From Azophilus sp965220835 (GTDB lineage Bacteria; Pseudomonadota; Gammaproteobacteria; Pseudomonadales; Azotimanducaceae), in contig OZ244842.1 in NCBI GenBank assembly GCA_965220835.1, positions 496,001 to 560,000 of the forward strand: a DNA stretch of 64,000 nucleotides, given 5' to 3'. Below are positions 25,147-34,341 of this stretch, in pieces. Position numbers and translations under genes: made by a program. The notes under the pieces are model-generated. The model saw nothing but the letters and a program-made list of their open reading frames with translations, did no database searches and was not told the DNA's origin. The number at the start of each line of letters is the position of its first letter. The stretch's first letter is position 1.

Positions 25147-28100
25147 GAATACTCACCTTGCCTTTTACCTGCTGAGGATTCCCGAGGCCCGTGCCACTGT
25201 GTTGAAGGCGGCCAGTCGTGGATCTTCAGCGACCCAGTGCCTTCCACGTTGCGCATCGAGTGCAGAGTTGCCCAGAGGCCGGGGCGCGACTCACCATGTG
25301 TGTACAGCAAGCGGTCGGCTGTTTTGTCGTTGTTCCGTGCCTGGTAGTTGAGTTGCTTTTTTTCCTCCTTGCAACGTCGCGCTTCGTCGTTCCACTGCTT
25401 GGCGAGCCGGTCCAGGTGGGACGCGATGCCGCGTGCCTGATCAGGCCCGGCCGCGGCGCGCTCGCAGCGCCGCTTCAATTCCGATACCACCGCTTGGACT
25501 TCGGACGACTCTTCATTGAATTCACCAGCGGACTTGTTGTCGCGCAAACTCGCGAGCGAATGGCGTATCGCGATGACTAGCGCCGCATGCAGGGCACGGG
25601 ACCTCACCTGAAAGGTGAATGGCGTAACGCTGCCCGGTTCCACGAATCGGTAGAAGGATTCGTGGTAGGGACGAAAGCTCTCGTAGTGAGACAGGCTCCT
25701 AGCTTGGTGCCGATAGTAGTTTGCCACCACCACGCCTGGCACATCCCCACGCCCGACACGGCTGGTTGCCTGAATGTACTCTGCGGTGGTGAGCGGCTGA
25801 CCGTTCACGATCATCAAGGCGAGACGCGCCACATCCAATCCGACGGACACCATGTTGGTCGCCAAAACCGCATCGAGGCTGGCTCCGTTCCCATACTTGT
25901 GCTCAAGACGCCGAAACGTATCCGCGTTTTCTTGAGGCGTGCTACGGCTCGTGAGCTGGGCGATGCGAGTGGTTCGGAACCGTCCCGCGTAGGTGTCGAA
26001 GTCAGTCGCAGCGTTGGTCTCTGCTGCCGGCGACGCAGAATCGCTTTCCGGCCCGATCGCGCTCGCCTGACGCAGTTCACTGGCGAGTCGTTGTCCGAGG
26101 CCGCGTACGTCCGTCGCAAAGGCATTGTGACTGTTTCCGACTCCCTTCAGGCTGCCGTGATAGACGACTTGGGTCCACCACGCATCAAGCAGCTTGTCCC
26201 GGTCCATATCGTCTTCGAACAGCGCTCTTGGGGCGGCGAGGAGCGCGGCGGCGAGAGGCGCCATGCAATGCTGCTGATCGAGCATGGGGGCTAGAAACCC
26301 GAGGTAGATCCTGCCCGGGCGCTTCCGATCCGTCTGCGCGAAGTACATGTCGTCGTACGCCAGGCCTGGTGGTGGAAACACTTCAAGTTTTCGTGCATAC
26401 AACCGCTGTACCTGTTCCCGAGCCATGCGGATGGTCGCGGTTGACGCGACGTACTTCGGACGAACGCCTTGTTGGACGAGGAGGGTGTCGATCCCTGCTT
26501 CATAAAGCCCAGCGACCGACCCCAGCGGGCCAGTGATGAGGTGCAACTCGTCCTGAATGATCAGTTCTGGAGGCCGCATTCCTTTGCTGGCACCGAAGAA
26601 GGCACCTGTGCGTTCCTCCCAAGCAAGGCGCGCAAACTTGTCGATGGTGCCGATCAGCAACGACGGCGGGTGGTCGTATAGCGAATCATCCACGACGTTG
26701 CAAGGCAGCGGGCGGTCATCAGCTCCGAAGTTGCAGTCGGGATTTGCGCAGTGGAACTCAAACTTGTCGTCCGTAGCTTGGTAGCTGTGCATTGCGTCAA
26801 AAGTGTCACTGCACCAAGGGCAACGCTCCAGCAACAGCTTGAATTCCGCACCTGGCTTGCCGTCCCTGATCTCTTCCACGAGATCCTTCGCCTGATCGTA
26901 TCGATTGGGGCTGATTTCGGCCCCGACCCAGATGCCGATGTTGATGGGGGCTTCGCCAAGCTTTGCAGGATGACGTCTCCTAGTGAGTTCCAATGCACAC
27001 ACCATGCGCGCCGCCCGTTCGAATTGTTGCCGGGTGAGCAGCCTCAAGGTATAGCGCATAAATGCCGTGGTGCCGCCACCGGTGTCTGGGAACTTCTGAC
27101 GACGCCAAGTGATCAGAAAGGCCACCAAACCCAGATAAGCTTCAGTTTTGCCGCCCCCGGTAGGAAACCAGATGAGGTCAAGCACATCCCGGAAGTCATC
27201 ATCTTCCCGAATCGTGGACACCATCACCGTCAGCAGAAAGGCCAACTGAAACGGACGCCAACGATACTCGCCTTTTTCGATCTCTCGGCCAGCATTCCGA
27301 TCGGCTTGGCGCATCTGATCGAACATGGCTTGGTTGGCCAGCCGGAACGCTTCGGCTGCGGTTGGGTCGGTGCGAAGCATCTCGACGGATGCTCGCATTC
27401 GATCAAGCGCGGTGTGCATTCTGGTGAGCATTCGAGTTGCCGCATCCCGATTCTCTGACCGGGAAAACGCCTGCGCGGTACGCTGCTGCTCAGAAATCCA
27501 CTGTGCATATCCGTCAACGAACCTCTCCAATTCGTCGGGGACGATCCGATCGGCAAGGTTTGCGACTCGGAGTACGGCATCGCCGCCGCGGGTGTTCACG
27601 GTCATCATCGGCACTTCCACCTCTGGCATGAAGTCACACCAGACTCGCGATTGGCTGTTCCCCTTCATCTGCCAGTTCGCGGCGGCTCCATGACCGAGTG
27701 CATAGATTTGCTGGTTCCGGTACTGAAGTTCCAATTCGAGTTCTTCATCCGTGAGCAGGCTTGGGTCAACGCGTGGATACTCTGCCAATGCGCCGTTTTC
27801 GATGACGCACTCCAGACTTGCTTCGAACAGAGACTTGCTCACTCGGTCACGCGTTCTGTCCCTTGAGGAAACATCCGGATCTAGGTCCCTACGATTGCAA
27901 AGTGTGACGGTGATGATTCGACCGTCGCGATGCGGACGAGAGCGAACGTCAATACTGGCTCGCCCGTCCCAGATATCAGTTCTCCGTTCTGCCAGTGTCG
28001 CAGTATTGGGCAATGACACAGCTGATTCCTCGAGCTCCTCACGGATGTACTCGCGGGTGCGGAACCTACCTCGATCATCTCGTTCCTCTACGCCCCGATA

Positions 28101-28457
28101 GACTGTGGCGGATGCGTGTATTGAAATAGCGGCGTTATTTCGAAGGAAAAACGAGAATCCGGCAGACGAAGGTGGGACGTACCGTCGACGGCGCGCCTGC
28201 CGTGCCCTGACCTGTCCGTTCGACTCGTCGCTTTCCGGCACCGCATCTTCTTCGTCGTCTTCCAAAAGGGCGCGTTCAGTTGCCTCGTCGTCCAATGAGG
28301 CAGGATCGATGCCGGATAGATCCGGGTCGACCGGGTGCAACACTCCAGTTGGATACCTGTCCAGAGGAGACGTTCTCAAGCTGCCTTCGATGGCCGGACC
28401 CATGAGTTGCCTGCGCAGCCAATCGACGAGTTTCTTCCTTGCATCTACATAGGTCAC
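25143..28457 (-). CDS. drmA: DrmA-like DISARM helicase
   Basis: 1104 residues from a GTG, with GGAG about seven bases upstream. Walker A is LIWFPTGGGKTEAYLGL (residues ~429-445), the wording typical of DrmA; the DEAH-like box is IIQDELHLITGP (~634), motif III is VASTATIR (~670), and the second RecA domain has LATNMVSVGLDVARLALMIV and YIQATSRVGRGDVPGVVV. A Cys4 group (Cys546, Cys549, Cys570, Cys575) is inserted between motifs I and II. The N-terminal 400 residues include an acidic linker (LLEDDEEDAVPESDESNG). DrmA is the motor of DISARM. First gene of the five-gene operon reaching 18942. No methyltransferase is encoded nearby. Confidence 0.85.
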   Translation of the reverse strand: MTYVDARKKLVDWLRRQLMGPAIEGSLRTSPLDRYPTGVLHPVDPDLSGIDPASLDDEATERALLEDDEEDAVPESDESNGQVRARQARRRRYVPPSSAGFSFFLRNNAAISIHASATVYRGVEERDDRGRFRTREYIREELEESAVSLPNTATLAERRTDIWDGRASIDVRSRPHRDGRIITVTLCNRRDLDPDVSSRDRTRDRVSKSLFEASLECVIENGALAEYPRVDPSLLTDEELELELQYRNQQIYALGHGAAANWQMKGNSQSRVWCDFMPEVEVPMMTVNTRGGDAVLRVANLADRIVPDELERFVDGYAQWISEQQRTAQAFSRSENRDAATRMLTRMHTALDRMRASVEMLRTDPTAAEAFRLANQAMFDQMRQADRNAGREIEKGEYRWRPFQLAFLLTVMVSTIREDDDFRDVLDLIWFPTGGGKTEAYLGLVAFLITWRRQKFPDTGGGTTAFMRYTLRLLTRQQFERAARMVCALELTRRRHPAKLGEAPINIGIWVGAEISPNRYDQAKDLVEEIRDGKPGAEFKLLLERCPWCSDTFDAMHSYQATDDKFEFHCANPDCNFGADDRPLPCNVVDDSLYDHPPSLLIGTIDKFARLAWEERTGAFFGASKGMRPPELIIQDELHLITGPLGSVAGLYEAGIDTLLVQQGVRPKYVASTATIRMAREQVQRLYARKLEVFPPPGLAYDDMYFAQTDRKRPGRIYLGFLAPMLDQQHCMAPLAAALLAAPRALFEDDMDRDKLLDAWWTQVVYHGSLKGVGNSHNAFATDVRGLGQRLASELRQASAIGPESDSASPAAETNAATDFDTYAGRFRTTRIAQLTSRSTPQENADTFRRLEHKYGNGASLDAVLATNMVSVGLDVARLALMIVNGQPLTTAEYIQATSRVGRGDVPGVVVANYYRHQARSLSHYESFRPYHESFYRFVEPGSVTPFTFQVRSRALHAALVIAIRHSLASLRDNKSAGEFNEESSEVQAVVSELKRRCERAAAGPDQARGIASHLDRLAKQWNDEARRCKEEKKQLNYQARNNDKTADRLLYTHGESRPGLWATLHSMRNVEGTGSLKIHDWPPSTQWHGPRESSAGKRQGEYS

Positions 28458-28606
28458 AATCGACTCCGCGGGTCAGTCGGCGCTCGTCTGCAAGCTCGTC
28501 GGTCCGGTTTTGTCGTGCATTGGCGGACTTGTGCATGGCTATCGCTCATTGAATTGGCCTGCCTCAAGGAAACGCGGAGTCTTGGCCAAACCGGGGATGT
28601 CGGTAC

Positions 28607-29548
28607 TCAAAGCGACCCAAGCGCCACGCTTGCCGTGCCTTCAAGGGGCGGCTCGGTGCCTTCCCGCTGCAGCCAGATGTCGCAGTCGGCGAGCCACTCG
28701 CCGTCTGCTTGGCGGATTCCGGTGACTCGGCCGCGGGCGGTGATGTGGTCACCGTCCAGCACCACCAAGGGGAAGCGCATGACGATGCGGCGAATGGCGC
28801 GGGGGCCGGCCCAGGCGTGCAGCATGTTGATCATGTAGCTCAGGCCCAGCGGCCCTTGGTTGATGGTGTGGTGGCCGAAGCCGAGCTTCTCCACCACGGA
28901 AGGGTCCCAATGCACTGGGTTGGGATCGCGCAGTATCGCAGCCATGGTGCGCATCCGCTCGGGTGCCACCCGGTCCATGACCCAAGGTGGCACCTCATCG
29001 CCCACCCGCACGCCGTTTGGCGCCTCGACGAGCCCAGCGGCTTTTGGCGACGGTTCGGGCGCCTCTACGTGCTTGTTGAGATCCGCCTGTTCAGACGGGT
29101 TGCTTTCGAAGCTGCGCCGGTAGTGCCAGGTGATGGTCGCCCGGGCGCTCAAGGCGTCGTCGGGCGCGAACATCTCGAAGCGGAAGGCTATGCGGTCGAA
29201 GACGCGCCCACTGCCGCTGCGGCGGTCCGCCTCGACCACCTCGCCGGTGATTCGGTAGGGCCTTTCCTCAAGCAGTGGCTGGAAGATCTCCCAGACGTAG
29301 CTCTCGATGCCGATGGAGAAGTCCGACTCGGCTTGCCCGAGAGCGAACATGCCTTTGATGGAGGTGTTCGCGCCAAGGATCGGCACGTGGAAGAGAGCGA
29401 CCGGGTGCGCCAATCCGTCCGGCAGCGGTGGCGCGCCGGTGCATTCGGTAAGCAGGAAGTTCTCCCAATGGGCGATGGTGTAGGAGCCGCCGGGAAACCG
29501 GTGGCCCACCAGGGCGCGGATGTCTTCGGGGCTCGGCGATTTTGGCAT
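28607..29548 (-). CDS. MaoC-like double-hotdog dehydratase/hydratase
   Basis: 313 residues. The C-terminal hotdog contains the hydratase-2 motif: ILRDPNPVHWDPSVVEKLGF (Asp and His around residues 209-214) followed by HHTINQGPLGLSYMINM, the catalytic D-x-N-P-x-H signature of (R)-enoyl-CoA hydratases. The N-terminal half (residues 1-150, GGSYTIAHWENFLL) is the inactive FAS1-type dehydratase fold. The role is reversible hydration of an enoyl-CoA, as in lipid degradation. It lies 58 bp upstream-side of the DrmA gene on the same strand, though it is metabolically unrelated to it. Confidence 0.8.
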   Translation of the reverse strand: MPKSPSPEDIRALVGHRFPGGSYTIAHWENFLLTECTGAPPLPDGLAHPVALFHVPILGANTSIKGMFALGQAESDFSIGIESYVWEIFQPLLEERPYRITGEVVEADRRSGSGRVFDRIAFRFEMFAPDDALSARATITWHYRRSFESNPSEQADLNKHVEAPEPSPKAAGLVEAPNGVRVGDEVPPWVMDRVAPERMRTMAAILRDPNPVHWDPSVVEKLGFGHHTINQGPLGLSYMINMLHAWAGPRAIRRIVMRFPLVVLDGDHITARGRVTGIRQADGEWLADCDIWLQREGTEPPLEGTASVALGSL

Positions 29549-29669
29549 AGGGAAATTGCTTCCTCACAACTGCGTTGGCGCAATTCTACAATCTTGATTC
29601 AGTTTGGAACCCTCGTCCGTGTCGGCGCCCTTGGGTAGTTTGCGCCACGGAGATCGTTAGCGCCCTTAG

Positions 29670-30827
29670 TCACTCAAAAACACCCCCCTCCCAGAGCCGC
29701 TTCAAGAAATCCCCGGCGGGGAGGACGCGCACCTCATCAACCAGGGCTTCACGGTCGCCGAGATACACCCCGAAGCACCGCGTCCGGTCAGCCCCCAACT
29801 GGGTTCGCACCAGATGAAGGCCGCGGTTGAAAGGCCGCTCCCAGCGCTGGCTGGCCTTGATTTCCACGGCTGTGTGACCCGTGGCGGTTTCCGCGATCAC
29901 GTCAACCTCGGCACCGTTGTGGTTACGCCAAAAGTGCAGCGGGTATCTCAGTCCTGTGTAAGCGAGATGGGCGCGCATTTCGCCTAGAACCAGGGTTTCG
30001 AGCAAACTGCCCCGCTCCTCGTCGCTAACCGGGTAGGGCCAGCGTTCTGCGAGAGCGCGCGCTACGCCACAGTCGAACAAGTAGAACTTGCTGTGGCTCA
30101 CCTGCTTGTTCGCCGCCTTCAGTTTCCAAGGCGGCAACCAATAGCCAATGAGGGTGTCGACTAGGAGGTCGAAGTGGTTTTGCACGGTGGTTCGCGCCAC
30201 GCCCGCGTCGCGCGCGATGGCGCTGACATTGGTTGTCTGGCCGTTCTGACGTGCCGCCACCTCCAGAAAACGCGCAAATCCAGCGAAGTTGCGCGTGAGT
30301 GCCTCTGCCCGGATTTCTTGATCGAGATAGGTTTGGGCATAGGTGCGCAAGTAGTCTTGGGCATTGGGTTCGGTTACGGCCAAGGGCAGGTTGCCCAACC
30401 GCAGTGATTGCTCGACGTTGAAGTCTGGGCCGAGCTCCGCGGAAACAAGGGGATAAAGTTCCGTGGACACCGCGCGCCCGGCAAGCAGGTTCACGCCGCC
30501 GCGCCGCAGTTCTCTTGCGCTTGATCCCGACAAGACAAACTTGAGCCCATTTGACGCCATGAGTCGATGCACCTGATCGAGCAGGGCCGGAGCCCTTTGC
30601 ACCTCGTCAATGACCACCCAAGTGCCCGGTCGAAGCGCGTTTAGTTCATCGTAAAGTGTGTTGGGATTGCGGTTCAGGCGTATGGACTCACCGGAATCCA
30701 AAAGGTCATAGGAAGTGGCCTCGGGAAATCGGTCTTGAATCCACGTGGACTTTCCGGTGCCCCTTGGGCCGAGTAGAAGAATGGACCGCGCCGGGGTCGG
30801 TAGAAATCTTGTATACATCGTTGGCAT
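29670..30827 (-). CDS. AAA-family ATPase with DUF4143
   Basis: 385 residues. Walker A is LLGPRGTGKSTWIQ (residues ~18-31); Walker B is TWVVIDEVQRAPALLDQVH (~69-87); SGSSARELRRGGVNLLAGR is the sensor 1 segment. The C-terminal half has the winged-helix VSAIARDAGVARTTVQNHFD and the nuclease-like DUF4143 strand NHNGAEVDVIAE followed by TAVEIKAS, a PD-(D/E)XK-like layout. Proteins of this common family are usually single genes in bacteria and their role is unknown. It is separated from the next minus gene by 121 bp and stands at the divergent junction with the pseudogene at 30969. Confidence 0.85.
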   Translation of the reverse strand: MPTMYTRFLPTPARSILLLGPRGTGKSTWIQDRFPEATSYDLLDSGESIRLNRNPNTLYDELNALRPGTWVVIDEVQRAPALLDQVHRLMASNGLKFVLSGSSARELRRGGVNLLAGRAVSTELYPLVSAELGPDFNVEQSLRLGNLPLAVTEPNAQDYLRTYAQTYLDQEIRAEALTRNFAGFARFLEVAARQNGQTTNVSAIARDAGVARTTVQNHFDLLVDTLIGYWLPPWKLKAANKQVSHSKFYLFDCGVARALAERWPYPVSDEERGSLLETLVLGEMRAHLAYTGLRYPLHFWRNHNGAEVDVIAETATGHTAVEIKASQRWERPFNRGLHLVRTQLGADRTRCFGVYLGDREALVDEVRVLPAGDFLKRLWEGGVFE

Positions 30828-30968
30828 TTTTACCGGAAATTTGCCAACTATGATTGCATAAGTTACTTGGTAAAGCGATGGATGCTAGCGCGAAGTCTGC
30901 GCTCTTGGTCGCCGGAAACCATCCGGATGGTTCACCAAGGGCCGCGATGATGCGCGCCCTAATCCCGT

Positions 30969-31250
30969 TTGACTGCCGCCCCGCCCGGCCACATGATGGC
31001 GTTTTTGGAGGGAGCAAGCGGTTTGGCGCTTGAGCGGGTGCTGAGTCCCGTCGCCATCGGCGGGGTGAGGGTCAAGGATCGGGTGGTGCGCACTGCCCGC
31101 GGCACCAGCACGGGCCATGGCGGTCTGTCCGAGGCGCTGATCGAACCGGCACCGCAGCTGGCGCGCGTTTTGGTGGTTGGCGAAGCGGAAGCGCCCGGAT
31201 TTCTGCCGGCTGCCATCGCCACGGGCCATGCGGCGGCGCGCACTCTGTAG
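30969..31250 (+). pseudogene. internally deleted old-yellow-enzyme-type oxidoreductase remnant
   Basis: A short open frame of 93 codons reads, from about base 31020, ALERVLSPVAIGGVRVKDR then VVRTARGTSTGHGGLSEALI, the N-terminus of an NADH:flavin oxidoreductase of the FadH/OYE group. It then jumps within a few residues to ARVLVVGEAEAPGFLPAAIA with TGHAAARTL, the C-terminus of the same family, normally some 550 residues away. So nearly all of the gene has been deleted in frame. The product could not bind FMN or iron-sulfur cluster. It stops 17 bp before the MFS gene. Confidence 0.7.
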
Positions 31251-31267
31251 CGGTGCGGGAGAACACC

Positions 31268-32467
31268 ATGGACCAACGGATCGAATTCACGCCGGTGCAG
31301 GTGGTCACGCTGACCGCCGTGCTGCTGCTGGCATTCGCCGCCTCCCTCGGCATGGCTTTCAACGTGGATGCCATTGCGCTGTCGTTTTCCGCCAGCAATT
31401 TCGACGCCGGCAAGGTGGCCTCCACGGAGCTGGCCGCCATCGCCGCTGGCAACCTGATCTTCGCCCGGCTGGCCTCGAGGATGGATCCCCACCGGGTGTA
31501 CCTGTTCGGCGCGCTGGCCATCTTCGCGTTCAACGCGGCTTCACTGTTCGCCACCGATGTTGGGGACTTGCTGCTGCTTAGGGCGCCTGCCGGCTTCGCG
31601 CTCGGCGCGGTGGTTTCCACAGTAATGGCCACGGCCGCGCGTTCGGCCACGCCGGAGCTGACCTTCGGCATCATCAATTCCATGGTTGGCGTCATGGGCA
31701 TGGGTTTGGCGCTGGTTCTGCCCCGGGCCCTGAACGCCCATGAGTTCGCCAACGTTCACTTGTCCTTTGGCGGCGTGGTGTGGAACGAGCTCGATGGGCT
31801 GTTTGCGGTCTACGTGCTCTGTTCGCTGGCCGTGCTGCCGTTCATTCGCCACACGCCCGGCCAAACGCCGGCTGCGTTGCAGCAGAGCGGTGGCGCTCCC
31901 AAGGGCATCGGCTGGCTGGCCTTGTTTGGCTTGGGCATCATCTTCCACGGCCACGGCACCTTGGCGCTGTTCCTGGTCAAGATTGGGCGCGAGGTGCCGC
32001 TGGACGCCGCCGTGGTGGGCTACGTCATGATGGCCGGCGCGTTCATTGGCATCGTCGCGCCCTTAGTGGCCGGCTATGTCGGCAGCCGAACCAAGCCGTT
32101 GGCGCCGCTGCTCATTCTCACCGGGCTCTTGACGCTGAGCGGCTTGGCACTCTCCAACCTCAGCGGCCCGATGGCCTTCATCATCGCCACGCCGGTGTTC
32201 GCCGTGCTGCCCACGGCCTTCATGCCCATCATGCTGGGCGTTCTGTCCCGGCTCGACCCCTCGGGGGCGTTGGCGGGTTCGCATCCAGCCTTCGTGCTGC
32301 TGGGCGGTGCCCTGGCCCCCTTCGTCGGCGGTTTCATCAGCGATGCCGCGGGTGGCTTCGCAGCCAACGGCGCATTTGCCGTGCTCTGCTTTGCGGTTGG
32401 GCTGGGCCTGTGCTGGCCGGTGCTTTGGCGGGCGCAACGGCCTGCGGCAGGAGCAACTGGCGGTTGA
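31268..32467 (+). CDS. MFS transporter
   Basis: 399 residues from the ATG at 31268 (MDQRIEFTPVQVV), about 12 membrane helices. The inner helices include TLTAVLLLAFAASLGMAFNV (first) and WLALFGLGIIFHGHGTLALF, with the polar loop RHTPGQTPAALQQSGGAPKG between halves. The substrate is not assignable. The stop codon overlaps the TTG start of the yejA gene (TTGA), so the two are translationally coupled. It is an unusual addition in front of a peptide ABC transporter. Confidence 0.85.
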   Translation: MDQRIEFTPVQVVTLTAVLLLAFAASLGMAFNVDAIALSFSASNFDAGKVASTELAAIAAGNLIFARLASRMDPHRVYLFGALAIFAFNAASLFATDVGDLLLLRAPAGFALGAVVSTVMATAARSATPELTFGIINSMVGVMGMGLALVLPRALNAHEFANVHLSFGGVVWNELDGLFAVYVLCSLAVLPFIRHTPGQTPAALQQSGGAPKGIGWLALFGLGIIFHGHGTLALFLVKIGREVPLDAAVVGYVMMAGAFIGIVAPLVAGYVGSRTKPLAPLLILTGLLTLSGLALSNLSGPMAFIIATPVFAVLPTAFMPIMLGVLSRLDPSGALAGSHPAFVLLGGALAPFVGGFISDAAGGFAANGAFAVLCFAVGLGLCWPVLWRAQRPAAGATGG

Positions 32468-34341
32468 ACGCCCAACCGGCGGCTTGGGGCCTCGTGCGGG
32501 TCGTGGCATTGGCCGGGCTCCTGTCGATCAGCAGTTGGGTGTGGGCGGTTGAATATCAGCACGGCTACGCCTTTCTTTCCGAAACCAAATACCCCGCGGG
32601 CTTCTCCCACTTCGACTACGTGAATCCCGAAGCCCCCAAAGACGGCGTGATTCGTGTGCCGGAGATGGGCACTTGGGACAACTTCAACGCGGCGGCACTG
32701 CGCGGCCGGGTGGTGCGCGGCATGGAGTTCTGGACGCGCTGGCGAAACTACGTCCATGACTCGCTCATGGACATGGCCATGGACGAGCCGGCCACCACCT
32801 ACGGGCTGTTGGCGGAAGGCATCGCCTGGGCACCGGATTTCTCCTGGGTGCAGTTCAAGCTGCGCGACGGGCCGCGTTGGCATGACGGCGCGCCGGTGAC
32901 GGTGGATGACGTGGTGTTCAGCTTCGACGCCTATCGCACTGATGCCCGGCCCGCCATCAGCACGCCTTTGCAGATCATTGAATCGGTGGCGGTGGTGGGG
33001 CCGCGGGAGGTGCGCTTCAACATCGTGCCAGCCGCGCACGGCAACCCCATCGTGCCGCGCCGCCTTGGGGTGGTGCCCATCATTCCCAAGCACTATTGGG
33101 CGGCGCGGGACCTCAGCCGCACCACGGTGGAACCGCCCTTGGGCTCCGGGCCCTACCGCATTGGCGAGCATGCCGTTGGGCGCTGGATCAAGTTTGAGCG
33201 GGTGGCGGACTATTGGGCCCGGGACCTGCCCGTCATGAAGGGCCGCTACAACTTCGACACCATCAAGATCGACTACTTCCGGGATGACCAGGTGCAGACT
33301 GAAGCCGTCAAGGCGCACGTGGTGGACCTGCACTTGGAGAACGTGCCGCGCCGCTGGACCCAGTCCTACAACATTCCGGCCCTGGAACAGGGGTATTTGA
33401 AGAAGGACGTGGCTCGCACCCTGCGCCCTGCCGGGCTGTGGTGGCCGATCTTCTGGAATTTGGAGCAGCGGCGCTTTCAGGACATCCGAGTTCGGGAGGC
33501 GCTGTGGCTGGCCAGGCCAGGCTTTCACTGGGGCAATCAGCGCTCCTACGACTTCTGGGGCGAGGGCTTGAGCTTCTTCCACGATTCGGAGTTCGCCGCC
33601 CGGGGCCTGCCGAGCGATCGCGAACTTAAGCTCCTGGAACCGTTGCGCGGCCAGATTCCGGAGCGGGTGTTCACCACGCCCTTCGGTTCCCCGCCCCACG
33701 GCGAGCATGGCTGGCACCGGGACAATCTGGTGCGGGCGGCCGAACTGCTGCGCGAGGCCGGCTGGGTGATCGAGGACGGCGCCTTGGTTCATCAGCAAAC
33801 CGGCGAGCCCTTCCACATCCGCTTCGTGGCCGTTTCCCCGGCGCTGGGCCGCGCGTTCATCGCCTACACCCGCATCTTGGAGCGGCTGGGCATCAGCGCC
33901 TCGATCAAGGCACCGGAAATCTCCAACTGGCTATATCGCATGCGCTCGGGAGACTTCGATGCGGGGGCGATCTTCTTTCTGCCGGACAACACCCCCACCT
34001 TGTTGATTTCCAATACGTTTTCAAGTGCTGCGGCCGATGCGCCCTACAGCGACAACTGGTCCGGCCTCAAGGATCCGGCGGTGGATGGGTTGATTGCCCA
34101 CGTCTATGCGGCCAAGCGCTGGGATGACTTCGTTGCCGCCCTGCGCGCCCTGGACCGGGTGCTGCTGTGGAACTTCTACTGGGTGCCCAACGCCTCCAAG
34201 ACCCAATACCCCTACGTCCGTTGGGATAAGTTCGGCCGCCCGGAGCATGGCCGCTTGCTCTGGGTGTCAAGCTTGGTGGCCCATTGGTGGTGGGATGCGG
34301 AAAAGGCGGCGCGGGTGCGGGCCTTCACGGAAGGCAGGTAG
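32464..34341 (+). CDS. yejA: YejA-like periplasmic oligopeptide-binding protein
   Basis: 625 residues (E. coli YejA about 604). The TTG start at 32464 has AGGAG ten bases upstream and overlaps the preceding stop. A signal peptide follows (WGLVRVVALAGLLSISSWVW, cleavage after WA). The binding-protein core has FSHFDYVNPEAPKDGVIRVP (early), HDGAPVTVDDVVFSFDA (SBP family 5 motif) and PLGSGPYRIG with later WVPNASKTQYPYVRWDKFGR, which are YejA marks. It delivers peptides to YejB/YejE/YejF for import. Role in resistance to host peptides is known for the enteric system; not shown here. Confidence 0.92.
   Translation: MNAQPAAWGLVRVVALAGLLSISSWVWAVEYQHGYAFLSETKYPAGFSHFDYVNPEAPKDGVIRVPEMGTWDNFNAAALRGRVVRGMEFWTRWRNYVHDSLMDMAMDEPATTYGLLAEGIAWAPDFSWVQFKLRDGPRWHDGAPVTVDDVVFSFDAYRTDARPAISTPLQIIESVAVVGPREVRFNIVPAAHGNPIVPRRLGVVPIIPKHYWAARDLSRTTVEPPLGSGPYRIGEHAVGRWIKFERVADYWARDLPVMKGRYNFDTIKIDYFRDDQVQTEAVKAHVVDLHLENVPRRWTQSYNIPALEQGYLKKDVARTLRPAGLWWPIFWNLEQRRFQDIRVREALWLARPGFHWGNQRSYDFWGEGLSFFHDSEFAARGLPSDRELKLLEPLRGQIPERVFTTPFGSPPHGEHGWHRDNLVRAAELLREAGWVIEDGALVHQQTGEPFHIRFVAVSPALGRAFIAYTRILERLGISASIKAPEISNWLYRMRSGDFDAGAIFFLPDNTPTLLISNTFSSAAADAPYSDNWSGLKDPAVDGLIAHVYAAKRWDDFVAALRALDRVLLWNFYWVPNASKTQYPYVRWDKFGRPEHGRLLWVSSLVAHWWWDAEKAARVRAFTEGR

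Noticed and set aside
32074..33816. 580-codon open frame on the minus strand
   Set aside because: Antisense to the MFS gene and yejA; no recognisable motif.
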